DNA of 64,000 nt from Capsulimonas corticalis (GCF_003574315.2 NZ_AP025739.1:4712001-4776000), one strand, 5' to 3'. Counted from the first letter of the stretch, positions 36,099 through 45,791 are shown. The notes: generated by a model not told the origin, from the sequence alone. A program made the numbers and translations.

Positions 36099-36734
36099 TC
36101 AGGCGCGCCCGATCGATTGAGCCGCAATTCTCTGGAACGCCGATGGAGTAATCCCTTGTTCCAGGCGCCTCCGTATGATCTGGGCGCATTCATGAGGGCT
36201 CATGATGGAAGTGTCTACTTCAAGATCGTATACGCCGGGGATATGGACCTCCCGCTGCCAGCGCAGCACCGGCGGCGGAATCGGCGCGCCGTCCGTATGA
36301 TCCGCGTTCCATCCCGTTTCTTTGCGCCGCTGCATGATCGCTTCGATGGGGCAGCGAACGCCCACGAACAAGACCGGCAGTCCCTCCAAACGCCGCGCGC
36401 CGTCCGTCAATATCCCTCGGGGAGTTGCGTAGGCGTCATGATGTCCGACATCGACCGCCACGTTCAGGCCCAGGCGGCTGTGCGCGGCAATCGATTCGTA
36501 CAAGGCTCGATACAGCACTGCAACCAGAGGTTCGAGATCGGGGCGCTCTCCTCCGGGGCGCAGACCGATGCCGGGCTGATACCGCGCTGGAGTCGCCTGC
36601 ATCATCCGATCGACTCCCAGGTTGATCCACACGCCGTCAAACGTTTCCTGGATCGCCGTGACGATGCTCGATTTGCCCGAGCGCGGCGTCCCGTTCAAAA
36701 TGACAATCTGGCCCGGCGTCTTGTTTGGATCCAT
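36099..36734 (-). CDS. Chloramphenicol phosphotransferase-like P-loop kinase
   Basis: A 211-residue protein related to the CPT family. The P-loop is ILNGTPRSGKSSI (about 11-23). WINLGVDRMM carries the Asp used as base in CPT, and VAVDVGHHD and FVGVRCPIEAIMQRR follow. The family name comes from a Streptomyces chloramphenicol kinase; most members are kinases of unknown substrate, so resistance should not be assumed. ATG 36734 gives a compact family-like N-terminus. Confidence 0.8.
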   Translation of the reverse strand: MDPNKTPGQIVILNGTPRSGKSSIVTAIQETFDGVWINLGVDRMMQATPARYQPGIGLRPGGERPDLEPLVAVLYRALYESIAAHSRLGLNVAVDVGHHDAYATPRGILTDGARRLEGLPVLFVGVRCPIEAIMQRRKETGWNADHTDGAPIPPPVLRWQREVHIPGVYDLEVDTSIMSPHECAQIIRRRLEQGITPSAFQRIAAQSIGRA

Positions 36735-36849
36735 GGTGCTATTCTCGCTTTGGATGGGGACTTCGCATGAATACTCAATCCCCTTACTGAGCCGCGTGGG
36801 AAGGCGTTCCCGAAGGACGCGATCCGTAAAGCGCGCCTCAGGGCTGCTG

Positions 36850-36858
36850 TGGTATAAT
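36850..36858 (+). promoter_or_regulatory. Extended -10 promoter with leaderless start of the CCA enzyme gene
   Basis: TG-g-TATAAT ends at 36858 and the ATG follows after 8 nt (ATCGCGCG). There is no room for a Shine-Dalgarno site in the mRNA. Confidence 0.65.
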
Positions 36859-36866
36859 ATCGCGCG

Positions 36867-38261
36867 ATGACTGACACGGCCGAACATGTGCTGGACGCGC
36901 TGCGGGATGCGACGCGCGGGACGGATTACGAGGGCCGCCTTTATCTTGTCGGCGGCTTCGTCCGCGATAAAGTCATGGGGCTGTCCTCGGACAAGGACGA
37001 TATCGATCTCGTCCTCGAAGGCGACGCCCTGGCGCTCGCCCATTTTCTTCACGAACGCGGCGTCGCGCAGCATTTCCCCGTTGTCTACCCACGCTTTGGC
37101 ACCGCGATGGTGGTGGTGCTGGGCCGCGACGTGGAGCTAGTCACGGCGCGCGTGGAATCCTACGCCGCCGACAGTCGCAAACCCGACAGCGTGAAGCCCG
37201 GCACGATCACCGAGGACGCGCTGCGCCGGGACTTCACGATCAACACGCTTTTGGAGCGGCTGCATACGGGCGAGGTGATCGATCCGACGGCCAAGGCCTT
37301 CGACGACCTGCGCGATCGTATCATCCGCACGCCCGCCGAACCGCGTCTGACCTTCACCGATGATCCCCTGCGCATGATGCGCGCGGTGCGCTTCGCCGCG
37401 CGCTTTGGCTACGCCGTCGAGTCGGCGACCTGGGCGGCCGTTCTGGAAGCCGCGCCGCGCCTGGCCATCATCTCGCGTGAGCGCATTCGCGATGAGTTCT
37501 GCAAAACGCTAATGACGTCGCGCCCGACTCTGGGCATGGAGCTGTTTCGAACCAGCGGGCTGCTGGCCGAGTTCGCGCCCGAACTTCTGGAGATGGTCGG
37601 GGTAACGCAAAACGAATTCCATGCGTATCCTGTCTGGGAGCATACGATGCACGCCCTCGGCCGCCTGCCGCTGGAGGCTTCCTTGATCCTGCGCCTCTCC
37701 GTTTTGTTTCACGATATCGGCAAGCCGCGCACGCGCACCGAAGACGAGGGCGCCCGGATCCATTTCTACGGCCATCAAGATGTCGGAGCGCAGATGGCGC
37801 GCGAACTGATGGGGCGTCTCAAGTTTTCCAACGACGAGATCTCGGCCGTCACGCGTCTTGTCGGCGAGCACATGCGTATCGGCGAATACAAGGCTGACTG
37901 GACTGACTCCGCCGTGCGGCGCCTGATCCGTGACCTTGGCCCGAATCTCGGCGACCTGTTCGCGATCCACCGCGCCGACGTCTCCGCGCTGTCCGACGAC
38001 CACCAGGACATGTCCCGCGCCGTCAGTCTGCGCGAACGGATCGCCGAAATCGAGAGCCGCGAGGACATCAGCCGCCTCACCTCGCCGCTGGACGGCCGCG
38101 CGATTATGAAGCTGTTCGCCCGCCCGCCCGGCCCGTGGCTTGGCGAGATCAAAGACTACCTGACCAACGAAGTGATTGAGGGGCGTCTCGCCCCAGACGA
38201 TACCTCCCGCGCCGCCGATCTGGCGCGAGAAAAATACGGAGAAACAACCAAGCCGTCATGA
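36867..38261 (+). CDS. CCA tRNA nucleotidyltransferase / poly(A) polymerase family protein with HD domain
   Basis: A 464-residue class-II nucleotidyltransferase. It has LVGGFVRDKVMG and DDIDLVLEGD with the catalytic carboxylates, RDFTINTLLE, and RAVRFAARFGY for RNA contact. An HD metal-binding motif follows in LFHDIGKPRT (about 282-290). The enzyme adds or repairs the CCA end of tRNAs; an A-adding-only role is possible. The two tRNAs in this window encode CCA, so repair may be its main job for them. It overlaps the DedA gene as ATGA. Confidence 0.9.
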   Translation: MTDTAEHVLDALRDATRGTDYEGRLYLVGGFVRDKVMGLSSDKDDIDLVLEGDALALAHFLHERGVAQHFPVVYPRFGTAMVVVLGRDVELVTARVESYAADSRKPDSVKPGTITEDALRRDFTINTLLERLHTGEVIDPTAKAFDDLRDRIIRTPAEPRLTFTDDPLRMMRAVRFAARFGYAVESATWAAVLEAAPRLAIISRERIRDEFCKTLMTSRPTLGMELFRTSGLLAEFAPELLEMVGVTQNEFHAYPVWEHTMHALGRLPLEASLILRLSVLFHDIGKPRTRTEDEGARIHFYGHQDVGAQMARELMGRLKFSNDEISAVTRLVGEHMRIGEYKADWTDSAVRRLIRDLGPNLGDLFAIHRADVSALSDDHQDMSRAVSLRERIAEIESREDISRLTSPLDGRAIMKLFARPPGPWLGEIKDYLTNEVIEGRLAPDDTSRAADLAREKYGETTKPS

Positions 38262-38881
38262 TACATCTGATCAACTGGGTGACTCACCTGATCGCCACTC
38301 TCGGTTACCCTGGGGTTGTGCTCCTGATGGCGCTCGAAAGCGCCTGTATTCCCATTCCCAGCGAAGCGATTATGCCCTTCGCCGGCTCGCTGATCGTCAC
38401 CGACCCCGCGCGCCATTTCAACATCCACGTGCTCGCCTTCGTGGGCGCCTTCGGCAACCTGCTCGGCTCGATTGTCGCCTACTGGGTCGGCGCCATCGGC
38501 GGCCGCCCGTTTCTGGAGAAATACGGCAAATACGTCCTGATCAGCCATCACGACATGGACCTCGCCGACCGCTTCTTCCAGCGCTACGGCGAATGGACAG
38601 CCCTCTTCAGCCGTCTGCTGCCCATCGTCCGCACCTTCATCTCCCTGCCCGCCGGCATCGCCCGCATGAACTTCCCCAAGTTCTGCCTATTCACCTTCAT
38701 CGGCGCGCTTCCCTTCTGCTACCTGCTGACCTACGCTGGCATCAAACTCGGCGAGCACTGGCATCAGGTTCATACCTGGCTGCAAAAGGCCGACATTTTC
38801 ATCGGCGTGATTATCGTCGCGCTATTCGGCCTGTGGCTGTGGCGGCACTTGAAGCCATCTCCAAAGCCATCTACAAATTAA
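38258..38881 (+). CDS. DedA family membrane protein
   Basis: A 207-residue membrane protein. YPGVVLLMALESACIPIPSEAIMPFAGSL and RFFQRYGEWTALFSRLLPIVRTFISLPAGIARMNFPKFCLFTFIGAL are the DedA signatures, including the re-entrant loop and the conserved G-x-R-x-x-P-type stretch. Family members are undecaprenyl-phosphate or phospholipid scramblases/flippases. It is translationally coupled to the CCA enzyme and followed by a terminator. Confidence 0.93.
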   Translation: MIHLINWVTHLIATLGYPGVVLLMALESACIPIPSEAIMPFAGSLIVTDPARHFNIHVLAFVGAFGNLLGSIVAYWVGAIGGRPFLEKYGKYVLISHHDMDLADRFFQRYGEWTALFSRLLPIVRTFISLPAGIARMNFPKFCLFTFIGALPFCYLLTYAGIKLGEHWHQVHTWLQKADIFIGVIIVALFGLWLWRHLKPSPKPSTN

Positions 38882-38885
38882 ACAC

Positions 38886-38926
38886 AACAAAAAACAGATG
38901 GAATTTAGCCATCTGTTTTTTTGTTG
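38886..38926 (+). terminator. Terminator after the DedA gene
   Basis: CAACAAAAAACAGATGG folds onto CCATCTGTTTTTTTGTTG with a 7-nt loop. The flanking A and T runs could let it work in both directions. Confidence 0.9.
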
Positions 38927-39075
38927 CGACCGGATCATACTTGCTTTGTATTTCGTATGAATGTGGTAAACTAGCATTGTAATATTGGAATTCGTTTCAC
39001 TAATATTACACCTATACAGTGCCGTAGCTTTGAACTTCATGAAGCCTACCCGATAGTAAACGGAGACCTATATTT

Positions 39076-41025
39076 ATGACTGGTTCACTCAAAAAAGCAG
39101 TAACAGCTTCGCTTGTTACCGCTTTGGCTCTTGTATTCGGCGCCACGCAGCAAAGCTTTGCCGCTCCTTATACTGGAGCGCCTATTTCTCTTCCAGGTGT
39201 TATTCAAGCCGAAAACTACGACACCGGTGGAGAAGGTGTCGCTTATCATGATACGACTCCTGGAAACGTTGATACGGGCGACGGCACGCGGATAACCGAA
39301 GGGGTCGATAATTGGCTCTGGCAAAATCATACCTGGATGGTTGGCTGGACGCAACCCGGGGAATGGCTCAACTATACCGTAAATGTTTTAAAGACAGGTC
39401 CGTATAGATTTCACACATACGCTAGCTCCGCCGGAAATAACGCTGGCGGCGTGTTTTCAATTTTAGTGGATGGCAGCTCTGTCACTGGTAATTTACAAGT
39501 TCCTAACACTACCATTGAGACAAATCCGGTTGACATCGTAAGCCCAACCGTGAACCTTACTGTCGGGCAACATGTCGTCCGATTATACATTAATGCCACT
39601 GGCCCAAATCCGAATTCTTGTGGCAACTTTGATCAGATCACAGTAACGGCGGAAAGCACTCCTTATGGTGGTACTGCATTTGGTCTGCCGGGAATCATTC
39701 AGGCTGAGAACTATGATAATGGTGGGGAAGGCTTTGCGTATCACGATACGACTCCTGGAAACATCGACACAGGTGATGGCACGCGGATAACCGAAGGGGT
39801 CGATAATTGGCTCTGGCAAAATCATACCTGGATGGTCGGCTGGACCCAGCCGGGTGAATGGCTCAATTACACTGTATATGTGCAAGCTACTGATAGCTAT
39901 AAATTTCATGTATTAGCGAGTTCGGCGGGAAACGTAGTAGGCGGTACATTTCATATTGAGGTTGATGGGGTGAATGCAACCGGCACGCTTCACGTTCCAC
40001 AGACAACCGGGGAAACGTTTCCTGTGGATGTGCCAAGCCCATCAGTATTTATGACAATAGGGCAGCATATATTGCGATTGGTGATCGACAGTACTGGTCC
40101 TAACACAAATTCTGCTGGGAACTTCGATTATATCTTCGTTTCAAACGATTCACAAAAGCCATTTCTTACCGCTACAGCCGGAAACGCGAAAGTAGATCTG
40201 TCGTGGACGCCAATATTTGGGGCGACTGGATACGTATTATATAGGAAGGTTGGCTCCGCAGGTAGCTTATCTCCATATCTGTCATTGCCAGTGACAACAA
40301 ACTTTACAGATGTCGATGGTGCGGTGTTTCAATATCGTAACTATACATATGCGATTGCGGCTATGTTTGGAACAAGTGCAGCACCACAATCAGCAACCGT
40401 AACTGCAACACCCGTTCCATCGTTTGATTGGAGAGAGACGATACTAGATCTTGGGAATGGTACTACAACCGTTCCGCCTGATATTACTATATGCCCAGGA
40501 GGACCCGCTACGACTTCTATCAATTCATCAACATGGACGCTTGTATCGAGTCTGACGCCAACGAGCGGCCGTGGAACGATAGGCCCTTTTAGTGGCGAAT
40601 ATTGGGAGCTGACTGCTACTGCCAATGTCTTTCATGGTCGGATGGCCGTCAGAAGTGGCGCTGGTTGTCAAATTGCCGTAGTTGGTCATGATAATCGGTA
40701 TGGTCCTGTGCAAACTTATTTGCCAGATCCCATATCTCCCATACCGCATGGTGGGTATCCAATCATTACGTCAGCTATGACGTCATTTCTTTACGAAGAG
40801 AACTGCCTTTACAGTCCAGGATCGTTTCCAGGATGGACGGCGTCGTTTTCTATCGGATTAGGAGGAGGCGTTGAGGACAACCAATACACACAGTATCTTA
40901 TTTATGCAAAATCGATATCCACTCCCGGTGTTCCTACAAGCTCGATTCTGGATACTTACGCGATAGATGGAATAGGCTCGTGGAGGCATGTGCCAGTGAA
41001 TGGTGTGTCAACCTGGAACGACTAA
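39076..41025 (+). CDS. Secreted protein with two CBM6-type carbohydrate-binding modules
   Basis: A 649-residue exported protein with a signal peptide (about 1-29, QQSFA). Two tandem modules (about 35-190 and 200-358) share IQAENYDTGGEGVAYHDT, TEGVDNWLWQNH and GEWLNYTV, as in CBM6. A fibronectin-III-like segment follows (about 365-450), then 200 residues I do not recognise. There is no catalytic domain, so it is probably an adhesin or polysaccharide binder. A 59-bp stretch is identical between modules (39283-39341 and 39778-39836). Codon use is clearly AT-richer than in neighbours, which suggests acquisition from elsewhere. Confidence 0.85.
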   Translation: MTGSLKKAVTASLVTALALVFGATQQSFAAPYTGAPISLPGVIQAENYDTGGEGVAYHDTTPGNVDTGDGTRITEGVDNWLWQNHTWMVGWTQPGEWLNYTVNVLKTGPYRFHTYASSAGNNAGGVFSILVDGSSVTGNLQVPNTTIETNPVDIVSPTVNLTVGQHVVRLYINATGPNPNSCGNFDQITVTAESTPYGGTAFGLPGIIQAENYDNGGEGFAYHDTTPGNIDTGDGTRITEGVDNWLWQNHTWMVGWTQPGEWLNYTVYVQATDSYKFHVLASSAGNVVGGTFHIEVDGVNATGTLHVPQTTGETFPVDVPSPSVFMTIGQHILRLVIDSTGPNTNSAGNFDYIFVSNDSQKPFLTATAGNAKVDLSWTPIFGATGYVLYRKVGSAGSLSPYLSLPVTTNFTDVDGAVFQYRNYTYAIAAMFGTSAAPQSATVTATPVPSFDWRETILDLGNGTTTVPPDITICPGGPATTSINSSTWTLVSSLTPTSGRGTIGPFSGEYWELTATANVFHGRMAVRSGAGCQIAVVGHDNRYGPVQTYLPDPISPIPHGGYPIITSAMTSFLYEENCLYSPGSFPGWTASFSIGLGGGVEDNQYTQYLIYAKSISTPGVPTSSILDTYAIDGIGSWRHVPVNGVSTWND

Positions 41026-41358
41026 TAGATATTGGAACAAACAGGCGTACGCCTTGCGTATTGGAAGTATACGCAGGGCGAAGCAAATAAGCTTGTAATA
41101 AACTCGTATTGATACCGGGAAAAATTATATGAACTCCGGGTCAAAATGGTGTATAGTATAAGAACAAAGCATCGTCTCCAGCGTCGCCAACGCGCGGCGC
41201 TCAAGGGCCAACGCGGACAATGAACGTCTGTTACTGTATAACTGCATATACCTTCACAATGTGTCCGAGGTTAGTCTGACGGATGGATTAGGAGAACAGT
41301 AAGGACGAGCGCTGGAACTCGCCCCCTTTACTTGACGAAGTCGTAAGTTGCGAAAGAA
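41026..41358. ncRNA. Non-coding gap with a candidate small or leader RNA
   Basis: No gene-like reading frame occurs here. GTATAGTATAAG at 41151-41162 could be a -10 region, though no clear -35 box fits. About 195 nt later a very strong terminator ends at 41417. The possible transcript has a closing helix TCCAGCG (about 41177-41183) with CGCTGGA (about 41308-41314), and an inner GCGGACA/TGTGTCC pairing. It does not match 6S, SRP, tmRNA or RNase P motifs that I know. Confidence 0.35.
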
Positions 41359-41417
41359 GACGCAGCCTCGGTGGTTACGCGGAGAAATCCGCGCCCGCCG
41401 AGGCTGCGTCTTTTTTT
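41359..41417 (+). terminator. Strong two-part terminator hairpin upstream of prkA
   Basis: GACGCAGCCTCGG pairs with CCGAGGCTGCGTC, and the apical part CGCGGA-GAAA-TCCGCG carries a GAAA tetraloop. TTTTTTT follows. It ends 82 nt before the prkA start. Confidence 0.92.
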
Positions 41418-41498
41418 ACCCGGACATATTGTCTCTCACTCGCTGGCGAAGTTCGATCGAACGTCATTGACGGAGTAGTTTCCTTGAAAGGGGAAAGA

Positions 41499-43430
41499 AT
41501 GAGCAATTGGGATATTCTGAAACAAGCAGAGGAACAGCGCTTACAGGCCGACAAGCTTCATTGGGAAGGAACATTTACGGATTATCTGGACGTTCTGGCG
41601 AAGAATCCGAAAATCGCGGACCTTTCGCACGCGCGTCTGTACGATATGGTGATTGCCGCCGGCGTGGACGATCCCGGCGACGGATTGCCGAAGAATTATA
41701 AGTTTTTTGAGGACGAGCTGTTCGGAATGGAAAAGACCATCCAGCATCTCGTCGAGGAGTACCTCGCTCCGGCCGCGCGCCGCCTCGACATCCGCAAGCG
41801 CATTTTGATGCTGGTCGGCCCCGTCGGCGGCGGCAAATCCACGCTGGTGACGCTCATCAAGCGCGGTCTGGAGAAGTACTCCCGCACGGACGAGGGCGCG
41901 ATCTACGCCATCAAAGGCTCGCCCATGCATGAGGAGCCGCTGCACCTGATCCCCGAGGAGCTGCGGCCCGCCTTCAAAGAGCAGTTCGGCGTGCATATTG
42001 AAGGCGATCTCGATCCCGTGGACGCTTATCGCCTGAAGCATGAGTGGGGCGGAAAGATCGACGATGTGCCGATCGAGCGCATCACCCTGTCGGAACGCGA
42101 GCGGCGCGGTATTGGGACGTTTAAACCCGCCGACCCCAAATCCCAGGACGTCGCCGAGCTGACGGGCTCCGTCAATATCCAGGCGCTGACCGAATACGGT
42201 CTCGAATCCGATCCACGCGCGTATAACTTTGACGGCGAACTCAATATCGCGAACCGAGGCGTGATGGAGTTCATCGAAATGCTGAAGGCCGAGAAGCGCT
42301 TTCTGTATGAGCTGAACACCGTCGCCGGCGAGCAGACGATCAAGGCCAGCCGCTTCGCACTCATCTACGCCGATCTTGTCGTCATTGCCCATACGAACGA
42401 GTATGAATACAACTCGTACTTTGGAAACAAAGAAAACGAAGCGATGATCGACCGCATCTTCGTGGTGCGCGTCCCCTACAATCTGCGTCTGACGGAAGAG
42501 ATCAAGATCTACGAAAAGCTAATCGGCCAATCGCAGCTCTCCGACGCCCGCACCAATCTCAAAGCCATTCATATCGCGCCGCATACCCTGCGCACGGCGT
42601 CGATGTTCGCCATTTTGACTCGTTTGAAGCCCTCCAAAAAATCGGGGCTTTCACTGATGACCAAGCTGAAGCTGTACGACGGCGAGAAGCAGGTCGGCGA
42701 CTGGGATCAGAAGCATATCCGCGAACTGCAGGATGAGTTCATGGACGAAGGCATGAGCGGCGTCAGCGCCCGCTTTGTCATCAACCGGATCTCGGCGGCG
42801 CTGGTCAAGGGCGGCAAAGGGTACGTGACGCCGATCGACGTTCTGCGCGGCCTGCGCGACGGTCTTCAGGAGTACACCACCAGCGAAGAAGAGCATCGGC
42901 GGCTGCTTGGCTTTATCGACGAGACCCGCAAAGACTACGATGAGCTGGCGAAGAAGGAAGTCCAGCGCGCTTTTGTCTACAGCTATGAAGAAAGCGCCAA
43001 GACGCTGCTGGAGAACTACCTGGACAACGTGGACGCCTTCTGCAACCGCACCAAGGTGAAGGACCCGATCACGAGTGACGATGTCGATCCGGATGAGCGC
43101 CTGATGCGCAGCATCGAGGAGCAGATCGGCGTGAGCGAGAACGCCAAGCGCGAGTTCCGCGAGGGCATCATGCGCTCGGTGGCGTCCGTGTCGCGTCGCG
43201 GCGGCTCGTTTGGCGTCGGCAGCGACGAGCGGCTGAAGGAAGCGCTGGAGAAGAAACTCTTCAGCGATTTGAAGGACGTGGTGAAGATCACGACTTCGTC
43301 CAAGACGCCCGACCAGGAGCAGCTGCGCCGAATCAACGATGTCGTCGATCGTCTGGTAAAGGATCAGGGATACACCGAAGAGTCGGCTAACGAACTGCTG
43401 AAGTATGTCGGCACGCTGCTGAACCGTTAG
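41499..43430 (+). CDS. prkA: PrkA-type AAA ATPase/serine protein kinase
   Basis: A 643-residue protein of the PrkA family. It has an N-terminal AAA core with P-loop GPVGGGKST (about 107-115), YAIKGSPMHEEPLHLIP, and NRGVMEFIEMLKAEKRFLYELNTVAGEQ. The C-terminal PrkA domain is AYSYEES-like and helical. PrkA has been described as a kinase and, more recently in Bacillus, as an AAA protease; which activity applies here is open. The ATG at 41499 with AAAGGGGAAAG is preferred over an upstream TTG. It heads a four-gene cluster with an M50 protease, yeaH and spoVR. Confidence 0.95.
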   Translation: MSNWDILKQAEEQRLQADKLHWEGTFTDYLDVLAKNPKIADLSHARLYDMVIAAGVDDPGDGLPKNYKFFEDELFGMEKTIQHLVEEYLAPAARRLDIRKRILMLVGPVGGGKSTLVTLIKRGLEKYSRTDEGAIYAIKGSPMHEEPLHLIPEELRPAFKEQFGVHIEGDLDPVDAYRLKHEWGGKIDDVPIERITLSERERRGIGTFKPADPKSQDVAELTGSVNIQALTEYGLESDPRAYNFDGELNIANRGVMEFIEMLKAEKRFLYELNTVAGEQTIKASRFALIYADLVVIAHTNEYEYNSYFGNKENEAMIDRIFVVRVPYNLRLTEEIKIYEKLIGQSQLSDARTNLKAIHIAPHTLRTASMFAILTRLKPSKKSGLSLMTKLKLYDGEKQVGDWDQKHIRELQDEFMDEGMSGVSARFVINRISAALVKGGKGYVTPIDVLRGLRDGLQEYTTSEEEHRRLLGFIDETRKDYDELAKKEVQRAFVYSYEESAKTLLENYLDNVDAFCNRTKVKDPITSDDVDPDERLMRSIEEQIGVSENAKREFREGIMRSVASVSRRGGSFGVGSDERLKEALEKKLFSDLKDVVKITTSSKTPDQEQLRRINDVVDRLVKDQGYTEESANELLKYVGTLLNR

Positions 43431-43454
43431 CCGCGTGATTGCGAGGAGCAACGT

Positions 43455-44615
43455 ATGGCGGAAGAACGCCGGACTCCCGCCCCGGGGACAAACCCAACCC
43501 CGGGGCCCGCATGGGCGTTTAAGATCGCGACCGTGGCCGGAATTCCCATCCGGGTCCACTTCACGTTCCTGCTCTTTCTGATCTGGATCGCCTTCGGCGT
43601 CCGGGGCGGTCCAGACAGTCTTCGCGTCGTATATGTCCTCTCCGTCTTTCTCTGCGTCCTGCTGCACGAACTGGGACATAGTATCGTCGCGCTCCGGTAC
43701 AACATCCCGGTCGCCGATATCACGCTCTATCCCATCGGCGGTGTGGCGCGTATCGAAAAGCGGCCGACCGCCAAGCAAGAGCTCTGGATCGCGCTGGCCG
43801 GTCCCGCTGTCAATGTCGTGATCGCGGCTCTGTTATGGGCGGCGCTGGGCTTCCCGGGACCGGACAAGATCATCCCGGATCTCACCAGCGCCTCGTCCGC
43901 AGCCGCGGTTCGTAAGCTGATCGAGCAGGTCATGCTGACAAATGTGACGCTGGTGCTGTTCAATATGATCCCGGCCTTTCCGATGGATGGGGGCCGCGTT
44001 CTGCGCGCGATCCTCGCGCTGAATGTGGGACCGCAGCGCGCCACGGCGATGGCCGCCGGGATCGGACAGCTGATCGCAATTGTCGCGGGCCTCTGGGCAG
44101 TTCTGTCCGGGAACTGGTTCTATATGTTCATCGCCCTGTTCGTCTATATCGGCGCGGGGCAGGAGGCGTTTGTTTATAGTCAGGCGGCGCTGCTCGAAGG
44201 CGTGTCGGTGGCGAAGGCGATGATGACGGATGTCCGCACGCTCACCGTCGGCAGCACGCTCAAGGAGGCGGCCGATTTGCTACTCGCGACGTCGCAGCAG
44301 GATTTTCCGGTTCTGCACGGCGACAGCGTCGAGGGCGTTTTGACTCGGGATGGGCTCCTTCGGGGCCTGGCGGCGGAGGGACCCGGCGCCTATGTCGCCG
44401 GCGTGATGGCGCGGCAGTTTCAGATTGTCGCTCCCGGACAGTCGCTTGCGGAGAGCCTGCCGGAACTAGAGAACGGACCGCTGATCGTCCTGGACCCCGC
44501 CAATGGCAATCGGCTTCTGGGAATGGTGACGGCGGAAAATGTATCGGAGTACTTTGCGGTGACCCGCATTGTCGCCGCGCGAGCCCAGGCGCAGGGCTCA
44601 CAGGGAGAACGTTAG
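43455..44615 (+). CDS. Site-2 protease family (M50) metalloprotease with CBS domains
   Basis: A 386-residue membrane protease. About six hydrophobic helices surround the zinc site: HELGH (about 72-76) and NMIPAFPMDGGRVLRA (about 170-185). After the membrane part two CBS motifs follow (about 250-380, MTDVRTLTVGSTLKEAADLLLATSQQDFPVL). These suggest nucleotide sensing. Enzymes of this type cleave membrane-anchored regulators such as anti-sigma factors or SpoIVFB substrates. It starts 24 nt after prkA and directly abuts yeaH, so it is inside that operon. Confidence 0.92.
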   Translation: MAEERRTPAPGTNPTPGPAWAFKIATVAGIPIRVHFTFLLFLIWIAFGVRGGPDSLRVVYVLSVFLCVLLHELGHSIVALRYNIPVADITLYPIGGVARIEKRPTAKQELWIALAGPAVNVVIAALLWAALGFPGPDKIIPDLTSASSAAAVRKLIEQVMLTNVTLVLFNMIPAFPMDGGRVLRAILALNVGPQRATAMAAGIGQLIAIVAGLWAVLSGNWFYMFIALFVYIGAGQEAFVYSQAALLEGVSVAKAMMTDVRTLTVGSTLKEAADLLLATSQQDFPVLHGDSVEGVLTRDGLLRGLAAEGPGAYVAGVMARQFQIVAPGQSLAESLPELENGPLIVLDPANGNRLLGMVTAENVSEYFAVTRIVAARAQAQGSQGER

Positions 44616-45791
44616 ATGACAGAACCGCTTTACTCTGTATCGACCGACGCTTGGGATTTGCACCGCCGCGCTGACCGCGATCGACAGAGACATAACGACA
44701 AAATCAAAGAAGTGATCCGCGAAAACCTGGGCGACATCATCGCGCAGGAGGACATCATCACGGCCGATCGCGGCAAGATCGTGAAGGTGCCCGTACGCGG
44801 CCTGGAGCTTCCGCATATTCGCTTTGACCCGTATGACCGGGAACGGGTGGGGCAGGGGCCGGGCGGCACCAAGCAGGGCGATATCATCGCGCGCGGCCCC
44901 GCCGAGGAGCAGGGGCAGGGGACCGGCAAGAAGGCCGGACAAAGCCCCGGCGTCGACTACTACGAGGCCGAGTTCAGCGTGGATGAACTCGCGCAGATGG
45001 TGTTTGAGGATCTGGCGCTGCCGAACCTGGAGGAAAAGGGCGTCAAGCAGATCATGTCCGAATCCGCCGTCTTCAATACGATCACCAAGAAGGGCATTGC
45101 GTCCAACCTGGATCGCAAGCGCACGCTGCTGGAAGCCTACCGGCGCAACTCGCGCCTGGGCAACTCCAACAAATGGGAAGTTCGGGACGAAGACAAACGG
45201 TTCAAAAACTACGACATCGTGACCGAGCCGCAGCGCAACGCCGTGGTGTTCGCGATGCGCGACGTGTCGGGATCGATGGGCGAATTCGAGGCGTATATCT
45301 GCCGCTCGTTCTACTTCTGGATGCTGCAATTTTTGAAGACCAAGTACACCAACACGGAGATCGTCTTCATCACTTGCCACACCGAAGCCAAGGAAGTGAC
45401 GGAAAACCAGTTCTTCAGTCTGGGCGACAGCGGCGGCACGCGCATGTCGAGCGCCTATAAAATGGCGATCGATATTATCGAGAAGCGCTATAATCCGCGC
45501 GAGTGGAACATCTATCCGTTCCTGTTCTCGGACGGCTACAACTGGGGCGACAGCGAGTGCGTCGAGCTTGTCAAAAAAATGCGCGACATGTGCAACTTGA
45601 TCGGCTACGGCGAGATCGGCAGTGACGGCTGGCAGTCCACCATGGGCTTCGCGCCGCTCGGCCAGGCCTATGAAGAAGCCTTCGAGCACGACCAGCGCGT
45701 GGTGCTGGTAAAGATCAACGACAAACAAGACGTCTGGCCGGCGCTGAAGAAGTTCTTCGCCAAGGGGCATCCTGAAGTCGCGGCGCGGTAG
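44616..45791 (+). CDS. YeaH/YhbH family protein (DUF444)
   Basis: A 391-residue protein. VRGLELPHIRFDPYDRERVGQGPGG, a disordered Gly/Gln linker, and the von Willebrand-A-like core AMRDVSGSMGEFEAYICRSFYFWML with a DxSxS metal site (about 213-218) mark the DUF444 family. YeaH works with PrkA (YeaG) in E. coli stress and nitrogen-starvation responses and with SpoVR-like proteins elsewhere. Its ATG is the base after the TAG of the protease gene. Confidence 0.95.
   Translation: MTEPLYSVSTDAWDLHRRADRDRQRHNDKIKEVIRENLGDIIAQEDIITADRGKIVKVPVRGLELPHIRFDPYDRERVGQGPGGTKQGDIIARGPAEEQGQGTGKKAGQSPGVDYYEAEFSVDELAQMVFEDLALPNLEEKGVKQIMSESAVFNTITKKGIASNLDRKRTLLEAYRRNSRLGNSNKWEVRDEDKRFKNYDIVTEPQRNAVVFAMRDVSGSMGEFEAYICRSFYFWMLQFLKTKYTNTEIVFITCHTEAKEVTENQFFSLGDSGGTRMSSAYKMAIDIIEKRYNPREWNIYPFLFSDGYNWGDSECVELVKKMRDMCNLIGYGEIGSDGWQSTMGFAPLGQAYEEAFEHDQRVVLVKINDKQDVWPALKKFFAKGHPEVAAR

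Noticed and set aside
36099-36734. Chloramphenicol resistance gene
   Set aside because: The CPT-like fold is shared by many kinases of unknown substrate, and nothing in the context supports antibiotic modification.
41163-41417. 6S, SRP, tmRNA or RNase P RNA in the gap before prkA
   Set aside because: None of the characteristic conserved motifs was found, so only an unspecified RNA candidate is reported.
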